In this document: positions 24,572-33,068 of the stretch, one piece after another | Position numbering within the stretch: the stretch's first letter is position 1 | Layout: each line of letters begins with the position of its first letter | Program-made: the position numbers and the translations under genes | Notes under the pieces: model-generated | Databases searched by the model: none | Told to the model about the DNA's origin: nothing | Seen by the model: only the letters and a program-made list of their open reading frames with translations | Origin: a virus | Length of the DNA stretch: 35,610 nucleotides | Virus record (IMG/VR): IMGVR_UViG_3300009684_000086 | Location: 1 to 35,610 of that record | Reading direction: 5' to 3' (one strand)

Positions 24572-25144
24572 TTACTTAGTTTTTTTTATTCGTGAGATTT
24601 TACCTTCAAAGATATGTTGACCAACTCTAATTGTCATTGTTTCATCAGTTTTTGTAGATGATTCAATAATTAGTCCATTTTCCGCTAAAACTTCTTCAAC
24701 AACTTCTTTCATCATTCTTTTTAATTCAGAATTTGACGGTAATTTTGTTGACGTTGTTTTATTTTCTGAAATAGGTTCAGGTCTTTTTGTTCCCATTAAC
24801 TTAGATGCTTTTTCAATTAATTCATCTGATAAAACTGAATTTGATGGGGACATCGGATTAGATACAACAATAGGATTTTCAATCATTAATTTTTTGATTT
24901 CGTCGGGAAGCTTAGAATTTAAAATTCTATCTTTAGTTACAGGTTGTGGATTTGGATTAATCGGTCTACTCTCCGACATTAATTCTTGAGGTATATTGTA
25001 TTTTGCGGTTGGGGCCTCATAATCTTCTAATTCAGGTTGGGGTATATTAATAGTTTGGGATGGGGCATTACCTCTACCCATTTGACTATGTTTGTCCATT
25101 ATGGCTTTAGATATTGCCAATTTTTCCATTAAATTACTACTCAT
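24572..25144 (-). CDS. Putative head-associated protein, 190 residues
   Basis: The family is not recognised. The first 130 residues are Pro/Ser/Asn-rich and probably disordered (SQTINIPQPELEDY, VSNPMSPSNSVLSD). The end is structured: an amphipathic helix (LKRMMKEVVEEVLAENGL) followed by a small beta unit (TMTIRVGQHIFEGKISRIKK) that looks like a compact binding module. I recall similar C-termini in uncharacterised proteins of T4-like marine phages. It follows the WYL gene by 1 nt, within the run of small genes starting at 27100. No enzyme motif is seen. Head or assembly association is inferred from the cluster only. Confidence 0.65.
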   Translation of the reverse strand: MSSNLMEKLAISKAIMDKHSQMGRGNAPSQTINIPQPELEDYEAPTAKYNIPQELMSESRPINPNPQPVTKDRILNSKLPDEIKKLMIENPIVVSNPMSPSNSVLSDELIEKASKLMGTKRPEPISENKTTSTKLPSNSELKRMMKEVVEEVLAENGLIIESSTKTDETMTIRVGQHIFEGKISRIKKTK

Positions 25145-25145
25145 A

Positions 25146-25553
25146 TTATGCTACGTTTTGTAAGGGAGTATTATCAAATTTCGCGTTAATGATAACATTA
25201 ACCATACTTTTATCTCCATTAAAATTATAACCATCTCTTGGCTCATTGTAAACTTCACCAGTTGGTTTTAACATTAATATTTTATCTAACCTAAATAACC
25301 TCCATCCTGGTAATGGTTGTTCACCATTATATGCGGTATAAGAAGACCCTTCCATATCCCAAGCTCTTAATACTCGGTTACCTGCTTTGCTAACACCAAA
25401 ACAAACAGGTTCTATTTCACGTAATCCACGACCTCCAGGCTCGTCACCATCGTAGTAGATGACGAGTTTCTGTCGGTTCTTAATTGCGTGAGTAATACCC
25501 TCAATCGTTGCCGATTCGGTAAGTACTTGTTTGAAGGTATTTATCAATTTCAT
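25146..25553 (-). CDS. WYL-domain protein with capsid-targeting-like N-terminus
   Basis: This 135-residue protein opens with MKLINTFKQVLTE|S. That resembles the T4 capsid-targeting sequence (MKTYQEFIAE), with LTE at 11-13 fitting the (L/I)-x-E protease rule. Residues 20-110 look like a WYL-type domain: AIKNRQKLVIYYDGDEPGG (23-41), REIEPVCFGVSKAGNRVLRA (45-64), WDMEGSSYTAY, and WRLFRLDKI (84-92). WYL domains bind nucleic acids or nucleotide ligands and often regulate DNA-related activities in bacteria. If the targeting peptide is real, the domain would be packaged in the head and injected with the genome. It overlaps its upstream neighbour by one base. Confidence 0.75.
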   Translation of the reverse strand: MKLINTFKQVLTESATIEGITHAIKNRQKLVIYYDGDEPGGRGLREIEPVCFGVSKAGNRVLRAWDMEGSSYTAYNGEQPLPGWRLFRLDKILMLKPTGEVYNEPRDGYNFNGDKSMVNVIINAKFDNTPLQNVA

Positions 25554-25843
25554 TAGAAATCAGGATATGTCGTATTTGAGTTGTAATGATTAATTGCAAC
25601 TTCAATATTTCTTTCTCTAACGTCAAATCCAGCACCTGCGGCTTGATTAAATACGTCTAAATCACCACCTGTACCTTTACCTTGGTCATCACCTGTTGCT
25701 AATGCATCGGGGCTAACTGCTGAGTATTCGTTTGCGATGTTATAATCGTTTCTCGGAAATAAAATATTTCTTTGAGATTCTGCAATTTGTGATAATGAGT
25801 TTCTCTCATTTTGAGAAATGTCAATTGGTTCTAAAACTGGCAT
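25553..25843 (-). CDS. Small protein of head-gene cluster, 96 residues
   Basis: Not recognised. It contains IAE|S at residues 20-23, a possible prohead protease site, then a Gly/Asp-rich flexible middle (ATGDDQGKGTGGDLD) and a polar end (EVAINHYNSNTTYPDF). It overlaps the WYL gene by one base and follows another small gene by 2 nt. It could be a minor head or decoration protein. Confidence 0.6.
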   Translation of the reverse strand: MPVLEPIDISQNERNSLSQIAESQRNILFPRNDYNIANEYSAVSPDALATGDDQGKGTGGDLDVFNQAAGAGFDVRERNIEVAINHYNSNTTYPDF

Positions 25844-25845
25844 AA

Positions 25846-26259
25846 TTAAATTATTTTTTGGATTATTTGGTTTATTCTTTTTAATGCTTCGGTTATTTTT
25901 ATATCCGAATTTATTTTATCATGACTTTTACTTGGTCTGTTTAAGTCATTGACTTTATTTTTAGTATGTGGTCTGATATAAGCGTTTGGCATACCACTTT
26001 GAGCTTTTGCTTCTTTTCCCGCCTCAATAGAACTTCTATCAGAGTTTAATGTATGGTTAACCCATCCTAACATGTGGTCACCACCTAAACTATCCTTCTC
26101 CCCATTTTCCATTCTGTGTTTTAATTTCTTTAACAATGAATATGACACATTACCTGTTGATAATAAGTTACCAACAGTTTCGTTTGTCTCAAACTTTTTT
26201 AGGTGTTTCAAAGTAGAGTCCGGAATTTTATATTGTTTACCGTATAAATCTTTATTCAC
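25846..26259 (-). CDS. Conserved phage protein with GGDHMLGWVN motif
   Basis: This 137-residue protein has a central unit SYSLLKKLKHRMENGEKDSL (39-58) followed by GGDHMLGWVNHTL (59-71). The same pattern (helix, acidic loop, GGDxMxxWVN) occurs in small uncharacterised proteins of many large marine phages, as far as I recall; no function is known to me. The end (SDIKITEALKRINQIIQKII) is an amphipathic helix with ITE|A. It overlaps the upstream gene by 8 nt. Its position among motif-bearing small proteins suggests a head or morphogenesis role. Confidence 0.65.
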   Translation of the reverse strand: MNKDLYGKQYKIPDSTLKHLKKFETNETVGNLLSTGNVSYSLLKKLKHRMENGEKDSLGGDHMLGWVNHTLNSDRSSIEAGKEAKAQSGMPNAYIRPHTKNKVNDLNRPSKSHDKINSDIKITEALKRINQIIQKII

Positions 26260-27100
26260 TTTTTAACATTTTAATTAGTTCATTAATTGTTAAACCTTCC
26301 TTATCAGCCATTTTTTTAAGTGCTTCAACATTTTTCTTAATAACTTTAGAAACTTTACTTTCTTTTTCACTAATTTCGGTTCCTTTATTTCTCTTATTAA
26401 GTAAAATTTCTTCAACCACTTTAATCATTTTAGCCCTTTCAATTTCAGACAAGGTCATTCTATCAATAAATCCTTTCTTATGTCTGATACTTTTAGGTGC
26501 GTTATTAGTTCTTTTTCCGTATGGGTCTTTACCAAACTGTTGGGTTCTTTCTTTTGCCTCATCAGGATTCATACCCATCTTAGTACATAAATATTTATAA
26601 GTTTGTTTTCCATCCATATCTTTTGTTTCTTCGTATCCAAAAGCTTCTGAATAATCAACTTCATTAACAACATCTTCATCATCAACTGATTCACCATAAT
26701 ATTTTCTATAACCTCTTAATAATGGGTTATTTGGCATTCTTGCCATTGTCACTGTTTGGTCAGTTGTTTTACGAGGTGTCATTCCCATATCTAAGATAGG
26801 AATACTAGAATTAGCTAAAGAACCATCTTTATCAATAAACTCACCTATTTCATCTTTACTAATTGGCTCAAAATATTTTTTAATTTGGTCTTTTGTTTTT
26901 AATTTTTTTCCTTTAATAACAGACGAAACACCTTTTTTAACTTTCTCACTATCTTTTTTGTCAAAATCTAATTTATCGTCTTTTTTTCTTGATTCCGTTA
27001 ATGTTTCTGCAATAGAATAGTATAACGATATTTTATCGGTTTTTTCTGTTAAATAAAAGTAATAAGGTCTTATAAAATATTCCTTGTTAAATTCAATCAT
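26252..27100 (-). CDS. Putative head/structural protein, 282 residues
   Basis: The family is not recognised. The N-terminus has repeated (L/I)-x-E sites (LTE at 17-19, IAE at 30-32, LTE|S at 34-37), as in pro-peptides cut by prohead protease. A Lys-rich middle follows, then a segment resembling a structural-protein arm (SIPILDMGMTPRKTTDQTVT, PLLRGYRKYYGE). The C-terminal third is helical (RMTLSEIERAKMIKVVEEIL). It is the first gene of the 27100-24572 minus-strand run and faces the candidate divergent late promoter. By T4 spacing its transcript would begin only about 2 nt before the ATG, so it may be leaderless or use a later start. Confidence 0.65.
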   Translation of the reverse strand: MIEFNKEYFIRPYYFYLTEKTDKISLYYSIAETLTESRKKDDKLDFDKKDSEKVKKGVSSVIKGKKLKTKDQIKKYFEPISKDEIGEFIDKDGSLANSSIPILDMGMTPRKTTDQTVTMARMPNNPLLRGYRKYYGESVDDEDVVNEVDYSEAFGYEETKDMDGKQTYKYLCTKMGMNPDEAKERTQQFGKDPYGKRTNNAPKSIRHKKGFIDRMTLSEIERAKMIKVVEEILLNKRNKGTEISEKESKVSKVIKKNVEALKKMADKEGLTINELIKMLKSE

Positions 27101-27107
27101 CTCAAAT

Positions 27108-27123
27108 TATTTATATATAAATA
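27108..27123. promoter_or_regulatory. Candidate divergent late promoter (16-bp palindrome)
   Basis: TATTTATATATAAATA is a perfect palindrome made of two back-to-back T4 late boxes (TATAAATA), one per strand. The plus box (27116-27123) would start transcription near 27129, giving a 25-nt leader to the tail gene at 27154. The minus box (27115-27108) would start near 27102, almost at the ATG of the gene at 27100. It lies in a true divergent gap. Confidence 0.6.
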
Positions 27124-27153
27124 CTGCGATTCAAGTATTTATCTAAAGTAATT

Positions 27154-30100
27154 ATGTCGTATCAAAATATAAATCAGTATAATTTTAATAAGTGGTACCT
27201 TATAGATAGGTCTGATATTCAGGATTTTTGCTTGGCATCAGATGAAAAGGACTACAAATTTGAGGTTATTTTCTCAAATACACTTATTGGTGCCGATGAC
27301 GGTAATAAACTTCCTATCAGTTTTGATTTGGATTATAGTGGTAACACAGAATTTTATGTGTTAAATTATAATGAATATAATCCATTTAATAACTTAGTTT
27401 CATCCAATTATTATAACCCAAAAAATGAGGATTTAACTTGTTTTACAGCGAACACTGCCTGTGATATTGGACTTACAGGAACCGATAACGGACTTGTAGA
27501 ACAGATGACAGGTGAAACAATTACATTTACTCAAGGATTATTTGATAATTCGTTAAAGTTTGAGAGATTATATTTTGATAGAAGATTAAAACTTCACCAA
27601 GTAACAGGATATACCCAATCACCAAACATACAATTTTCAGGGCTACCTGATACCATGTTATTTAATGTAGTATCAAAATTGGAAGATAAGGTCGGTGTTT
27701 ATCATGAATTATATGGTGGGTTTTATCAAGGGTTTTATAAGTTACATGGATACGATTACGAAATTTTTCCTGAAAGAGTAAATAAGGGATGGACTGTAGA
27801 GATGTTATTAAAACCAAGATTGGTTGATGAATACATATTAAATCCCGGTGAAACAACTCTTAATACTTTCTATCCTGATAATAAAAATATATTTTTCTTT
27901 TTTGGAACTAGAGCAGAGAACAAATATTATCACCATGCTAGCGGAAGTCCTGTTTCAGATACGGGATATACGAGGGTAACATCTTTATTAAGTTCTATTG
28001 AAACTTGTGCATGTTGTGATTCAGGCGTGACTACTTCAAGATGTATTTACGTTTATCCTCCCCAACACGACCCAGCAATTACCGCAACCACTTGTGGATG
28101 GGAGGGACAAAAACACGCTTGTTCTGCGGTTACAACTACAACAACTGTACAATGTGCCCCTTGTGAACCTTGTTTAACAGGATGTGATGGTACAACACCA
28201 CAAACATACGAATATACTTGTGAAACCGACCCATTATTTGATTCAATGTCAAATGCCATCGCACTTAAATTATGTGGTGACCCAAAGAATCCTCAGATTG
28301 GTGTTAGAATGTTAAGATTTACGGGGACATCATTTGCCGATGGTAATTGTATCACGGGTTCTTGTTCTACAACAGGAGTTAGTGTTACGACAGGTTATAC
28401 AATAGAAACATTATGTACTCCAAAAGGGATATATGACGATTGTTTATTAATTAGTACCGAAATCTTAAACAAAGAACGTTGGATTCAGATTGATGCGGTT
28501 TGGGAAAGAAATACATATCTTGAAAATTGTGATTTGTGGTATAAAGGAGGCTTGGGACTAATAACAAAAACGGAATATCTTGCGAGTTTATCAAACAACT
28601 CAATTTCATTGGTAACACCAACTAATTGTTCTCCAGATGAAAAAATAACCTTATCTCAATTAAATCAAGCTTGGTTAAATGAGAAAGATTTTAGAAAAGG
28701 TAAATTAAAAATATATGTTAATGGTAGGTCATTCTATACTTTTGAGAATGTAGAAGAAATCATACCTAGGTCATTATATGCCGACAAAGAAAAACAACTT
28801 GGGGTTCCGTTTAGTATATCATGGGGTGGCGGAACGCAAGGATTACATAATAATTTAGTATTCACGGGAGCTCCTGATTCATTAACAGGTTTAATCTATC
28901 AACAAGACCCCGAATTATTCCCAAATAATATTTTAAGTGGTACAACTTTATCAGGTTTAACAACTAATATTTTATTAGAACAAAATTTTGGTGGAACATT
29001 TGATGGGGGTATTTCACAGTTTAGAATGTATAGCGAACCTTTAAGTGCGGATGAAGTTAAACATAACTACAAACTCCTTAAAGATAAATTTTCGTTATTT
29101 GATTATGATTGTCCTAATTGTTGCTTACCAAACGATATTATCGGTAATATTAGTGTATGTGATATTAGTTATGAGGTGTTATCAGCAAATACAATAACCG
29201 TAAGAGCGGTTTATTCTGCGGGTTCAATATCTTCAACATATATTGCAGAATCTCAATTTCCTTTAGATGATAATATTGATTTTACATTCACTAATACATT
29301 GGGTGTATATGTTGGAGACCCAATAATTATTGATGTTTCAATAACGATTGAATCTGGTTATAGTTCAGGGACAACAACAATCGTAATAGATTCCGATTTT
29401 AATAATTTGGACTTAACAAGTAGTTTTTCAGGGTTTAATACGACATTTACAGGAACTACACAATTTGGGTTTAGAGCGATATATGATTATAACTTTATAA
29501 TTCCTCCGAGCCCAACACCAACACCAACACCAACTCCTACACCAACTCAAACTCCTGACCAAGTATTAATTGACCCAATTATTACTGATAATGGTGAGTT
29601 TATTTCAGTTGGTGAAAACGAATATTTACAATTTGTTGACCCAGAACAAAATATTTTTGATGCGGTTTTAACTACTATCGGTGAATACATATCGGTTGGA
29701 TTTGACCAATTTTTAAGGTTTATAAATCCATTCCCAAGTCCTACACCCACGATGGGTTCACCATTTCAGTTAGGTAGAAAACATGTTAAAGATGAAAGAG
29801 ATAACAATTACTTAATTTCTAATTTTTACGATTGGTTAGTTAGTGTTAAAACCAAACCAACGGTTGTTCCAACGCCAACACCGACAAAAACAAAATTACC
29901 AATAACACCAACACCGACAAAAACAAAATTACCAATAACACCAACAAAAACACCAACCCCAAGTATAACACCAAGCAAATCAATAACAACGAAATATTGG
30001 GATGATAATGTATGGTGGGGTAATCAATTAAATACCCCAATGTGTGTTGGATATGCATGGTCTCATTGGATTTCAGATGGTCCTATAGTTCATACTGGAA

Positions 30101-30546
30101 CTCAACCTGTGGTTTCTCCTAGTTTAATATACTATGAAGCACAAAAAGTTGATGAATGGGTTGGTGAAAATTATGACGGAACATCAGTTAGAGGTGCCGC
30201 CAAATACTTAAAAACTACAGGTAAAATAACATCGTACTATTGGGCATTTGATGTTAACACTTTAGTTAATACCGTATTAAATATAGGCCCAGTTGTTGTC
30301 GGCACCAATTGGTATTACAATATGTTTTACCCCGTAAATGGTGTTATAAGTGTAGGAGGTTATTATGCTGGTGGTCACGCTTACGTAATAAATGGGGTTG
30401 ATACAGTAAAAAAACAATTTAGAATAAAAAATAGTTGGGGTCAAACTTGGGGTATTAATGGACATGCTTATATCTCATTTACGGATATGGCAAGATTAAT
30501 TTCTGAAAGTGGTGAAATATGTTTGGCGGTAGAAAACAATTTTTAA
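27154..30546 (+). CDS. Large tail protein with LamG-like region and C-terminal papain-like protease
   Basis: This 1130-residue protein has an N-terminal beta-rich region (1-210). A LamG/concanavalin-like region (about 214-645) begins WTVEMLLKPRLVDEY and ends GGISQFRMYSEPLSADEVKH, interrupted by a Cys/Thr-rich insert (C334, C337, C340, C344). Ig-like sandwiches follow, then two Pro-Thr-rich linkers (about 784-801 and 905-944) around a duplicated FISVG module. The last 180 residues are a C1A (papain) peptidase domain. Oxyanion-hole Q958 lies six residues before catalytic C964 (MCVGYAWSHW), with H1075 (GGHAYVINGVD) and N1093 (KNSWGQTWG), the full papain set in order. It is probably a virion appendage binding and cutting host surface protein, or processing itself. 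There is no signal peptide. It is preceded by the candidate late promoter. Confidence 0.82.
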   Translation: MSYQNINQYNFNKWYLIDRSDIQDFCLASDEKDYKFEVIFSNTLIGADDGNKLPISFDLDYSGNTEFYVLNYNEYNPFNNLVSSNYYNPKNEDLTCFTANTACDIGLTGTDNGLVEQMTGETITFTQGLFDNSLKFERLYFDRRLKLHQVTGYTQSPNIQFSGLPDTMLFNVVSKLEDKVGVYHELYGGFYQGFYKLHGYDYEIFPERVNKGWTVEMLLKPRLVDEYILNPGETTLNTFYPDNKNIFFFFGTRAENKYYHHASGSPVSDTGYTRVTSLLSSIETCACCDSGVTTSRCIYVYPPQHDPAITATTCGWEGQKHACSAVTTTTTVQCAPCEPCLTGCDGTTPQTYEYTCETDPLFDSMSNAIALKLCGDPKNPQIGVRMLRFTGTSFADGNCITGSCSTTGVSVTTGYTIETLCTPKGIYDDCLLISTEILNKERWIQIDAVWERNTYLENCDLWYKGGLGLITKTEYLASLSNNSISLVTPTNCSPDEKITLSQLNQAWLNEKDFRKGKLKIYVNGRSFYTFENVEEIIPRSLYADKEKQLGVPFSISWGGGTQGLHNNLVFTGAPDSLTGLIYQQDPELFPNNILSGTTLSGLTTNILLEQNFGGTFDGGISQFRMYSEPLSADEVKHNYKLLKDKFSLFDYDCPNCCLPNDIIGNISVCDISYEVLSANTITVRAVYSAGSISSTYIAESQFPLDDNIDFTFTNTLGVYVGDPIIIDVSITIESGYSSGTTTIVIDSDFNNLDLTSSFSGFNTTFTGTTQFGFRAIYDYNFIIPPSPTPTPTPTPTPTQTPDQVLIDPIITDNGEFISVGENEYLQFVDPEQNIFDAVLTTIGEYISVGFDQFLRFINPFPSPTPTMGSPFQLGRKHVKDERDNNYLISNFYDWLVSVKTKPTVVPTPTPTKTKLPITPTPTKTKLPITPTKTPTPSITPSKSITTKYWDDNVWWGNQLNTPMCVGYAWSHWISDGPIVHTGTQPVVSPSLIYYEAQKVDEWVGENYDGTSVRGAAKYLKTTGKITSYYWAFDVNTLVNTVLNIGPVVVGTNWYYNMFYPVNGVISVGGYYAGGHAYVINGVDTVKKQFRIKNSWGQTWGINGHAYISFTDMARLISESGEICLAVENNF
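29503..29558 (+). repeat. Pro-Thr linker 1 (ACACCA-type repeats)
   Basis: Repeated ccaaca-type hexamers encode a Pro-Ser/Thr-Pro linker (PPSPTPTPTPTP...). Such linkers are extended and flexible and separate domains of adhesins and tail proteins. Confidence 0.85.
29875..29940 (+). repeat. Tandem 33-nt repeat in Pro-Thr linker 2
   Basis: Two identical 33-nt units (29875-29907, 29908-29940) encode PTPTKTKLPIT twice, followed by a partial degenerate third copy. Perfect identity points to recent duplication and likely length variation among relatives. Confidence 0.9.
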
Positions 30547-30589
30547 TTAATTAAATGATAAAAGATATTTATAATAAAATAGAAAAATT

Positions 30590-33067
30590 ATGTTAACAGG
30601 AAAAACCATAGGACAATTAACTTATTTGGAAACACCGACACCGGATACTTTAATACCCGTAGAATTAAGCGGAGCCACATATCATATTGACTTCTCGGCA
30701 ATCACAGCAGGAGAACTTATTGAAGTAACTTATTCAGAACTTGTAGATAAAATAACGGGTGAAACATTAACAAAAGGTATTCATTATATCATAACAGATT
30801 TTAGAACTTGTTATGATGTTCCCGAATATTATTATAATGGTAATCCAAAAGATAATGGTGTGATTGATTATATGCAAGGTAATGTTGAACCAATTATTGT
30901 TTTATCAACAAGCTCAAATACAATTAGTTCAACCGCATATCAACAAGCATATCCAAATGATAGAATCCAATATGATTGGACTTTTAGTGCAACTGAAATA
31001 ACTCAAGGTGTTGCGTATGGTAGAATTTCTGAAAGAATTGATGAATATAACAATAGAACCGATTATGACCACAGAAATATCTATTTTAGTAGATTTCAAT
31101 CATATAATAAGGGTTCTCAATTAACAGGAACTATTGGTAGTTATAATAGCTCAACAGGTATAATATCAGGTAATGGCACATTATTTTTATCAGAAGTTTC
31201 AATTGGTGATATATTATTTTTTGAATATCAGGGTTATATGGTTGGTGTTAGAGTTTATAGTGCTAGTACTAATACTTTAATATATGTTATTGTTGACCCA
31301 TCATTTGGAAGTCAAGTAAACTTTACAGGAGGACTTATTCCTTTATACCACGCAACATCAACAGGTGATTATAACGAATATAAAGAAGTTTATATTGGGC
31401 AAAAAATTGAAGAAGATTTTCAAAGATTCCTAACTTTTAACTTTGATGGAAGTACTTTACATAACTACGTAGGTGATTATTCTAAATTTTATCTTAAAGA
31501 GATTGGGGGTAACTCTGGATTTTTATTGGCAAATAATGTGTTTTATGGAATTTATACTTACTCAAACACAATAGGTGATTTTTCTTATAATAATACCACA
31601 ACACATTCCTTTTCAAATAATAAAATATCCAATCAATTTTATAATAATACAATTCATCAGAATGGTTTTTATAACAATAATATTGGTCTATTATTTAACA
31701 ATAATATTGTTTATGGTGAATTATGGAGTAATACAATTAAAGAAAACTTTTATTCTAACATAATTTATAATAATTTTGATAATAATCAAATTGGTAATGA
31801 TTTTACTGAAAATGCAATTTATTCTCAATTTTCTGATAATCAAATTGGTAATGGGTTTGGCAGCAATACAATTGCTGATTATTTTCGCAATAATGAAATC
31901 GGAAATTATTTTTATAGTAACGAATTAAGTGGCGAAACATATAACAATATAATTGGTGAACAATTTGAATACAATACAATATATGGTGATTTTTATGATA
32001 ATCAAATTTTCAATCAATTTAAGAGTAATATAATATATCAAAGATTTGATACTAATAAAACAGATTGGGGTTTTGGGTCAAATCAAATTAGTGGGTATTG
32101 TTCAGCTAACTCGTTTGGACCCGCTATTGCTGATAACGACTTTTTGGGTAATGTTATTGCAAATACATTTAAAGGTAGTGTTTTAGGAAATACTATTGGT
32201 AATAATTTTTCCTCTAACAATATCGGTTTTGGTTTTATTAATAACACAATAGGTGAAAATTTTGGCACCGATGGTTTATCACCACAAGGAAATAATATAG
32301 GAAATAATTTTATTTATAATACAATAGGCGAATACTTCTACAATAACTCTATTCCTGATAATTTTAGTGGTAATACAATTGATAAATATTTCCAATGGAA
32401 TATTATTAATACAGCGGTTAGTGGTGTTTGTTTAAGTACTGGCGTGTTATATCATAATACAACAGTTAATGTATTTAAAAATAAAAATGGTGATAATAGA
32501 TTATCATATTATGATGAATCTGATGTTCTAACAGTAGAAACATTAACTGAAGCACCTTGTTTAAGTGGATTAAATGCGTTAGATATACCAGAAAATGATT
32601 TGAATTTTGGATTGATGCTTAGTCCTACATTTACAATAACATCCTCTGATTTTGCAACTGGTAATCCGTATTACCAAGATACAATTGCTTTGGGTGGTTA
32701 TGGAACTGATGGTTTTACCAATACGGCATCTCAAGGAGACTTAACCCAAGGTTATATTGGAGGTGGGTTACACGGTAATTCATTATCAGGATTAACCACA
32801 GCATATAATGCTTTAGGATTTAGTTTAAGTAATTACACAGGGCACTTGTGGTATGTAACTTGGGGTTCTGGTAGTTCAATAAATAAAGGAATTGTAAAAT
32901 TTGGAAGTAATGTTAATGGGGCGTCTTTTGATATTCAAACAATTGATACAACTGACCCAAATTATTTATTACCAAATGGTCAAGGTACAAGTTTATTTGG
33001 GACATTTTTATTTCCAGCAACATTTACAATTTATTATCCATTAACAAATAAATCAGATTGGTGTTAA
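30590..33067 (+). CDS. Tail fibre with nine-residue solenoid repeats
   Basis: This 825-residue protein has an N-terminal region (1-320) containing TYSELVDKITGETLTKGIHY and IITDFRTCYDVPEY, a motif set I recall from phage fibre/adhesin N-termini. Residues 327-604 are about 31 units of nine residues with consensus x-I-x-x-x-F-x-x-N, for example QIGNDFTEN, AIYSQFSDN, QIGNGFGSN, TIADYFRNN and EIGNYFYSN. The regular Ile/Phe/Asn ladder suggests a parallel beta-solenoid, probably two units per 18-residue turn. The C-terminal part (605-825) looks like a receptor-binding or trimerising head (LWYVTWGSGSSINKG). It follows the protease-bearing protein by 43 nt and precedes the pirin gene by 1 nt. It likely mediates adsorption. 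Confidence 0.8.
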   Translation: MLTGKTIGQLTYLETPTPDTLIPVELSGATYHIDFSAITAGELIEVTYSELVDKITGETLTKGIHYIITDFRTCYDVPEYYYNGNPKDNGVIDYMQGNVEPIIVLSTSSNTISSTAYQQAYPNDRIQYDWTFSATEITQGVAYGRISERIDEYNNRTDYDHRNIYFSRFQSYNKGSQLTGTIGSYNSSTGIISGNGTLFLSEVSIGDILFFEYQGYMVGVRVYSASTNTLIYVIVDPSFGSQVNFTGGLIPLYHATSTGDYNEYKEVYIGQKIEEDFQRFLTFNFDGSTLHNYVGDYSKFYLKEIGGNSGFLLANNVFYGIYTYSNTIGDFSYNNTTTHSFSNNKISNQFYNNTIHQNGFYNNNIGLLFNNNIVYGELWSNTIKENFYSNIIYNNFDNNQIGNDFTENAIYSQFSDNQIGNGFGSNTIADYFRNNEIGNYFYSNELSGETYNNIIGEQFEYNTIYGDFYDNQIFNQFKSNIIYQRFDTNKTDWGFGSNQISGYCSANSFGPAIADNDFLGNVIANTFKGSVLGNTIGNNFSSNNIGFGFINNTIGENFGTDGLSPQGNNIGNNFIYNTIGEYFYNNSIPDNFSGNTIDKYFQWNIINTAVSGVCLSTGVLYHNTTVNVFKNKNGDNRLSYYDESDVLTVETLTEAPCLSGLNALDIPENDLNFGLMLSPTFTITSSDFATGNPYYQDTIALGGYGTDGFTNTASQGDLTQGYIGGGLHGNSLSGLTTAYNALGFSLSNYTGHLWYVTWGSGSSINKGIVKFGSNVNGASFDIQTIDTTDPNYLLPNGQGTSLFGTFLFPATFTIYYPLTNKSDWC
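31568..32401 (+). repeat. 27-nt-period coding repeat array (about 31 units)
   Basis: The DNA has a 27-nt period produced by the nine-residue repeat, with recurring aatacaatt and attggtaat blocks. Divergence is high at third positions and in the outward-facing residues. It is coding and not a CRISPR array. Confidence 0.85.
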
Positions 33068-33068
33068 C

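Noticed and set aside
31568-32401. 27-nt periodic array that might suggest CRISPR or satellite repeats
   Set aside because: Units are contiguous and divergent, have no spacers, and encode a regular nine-residue protein repeat in an intact frame.
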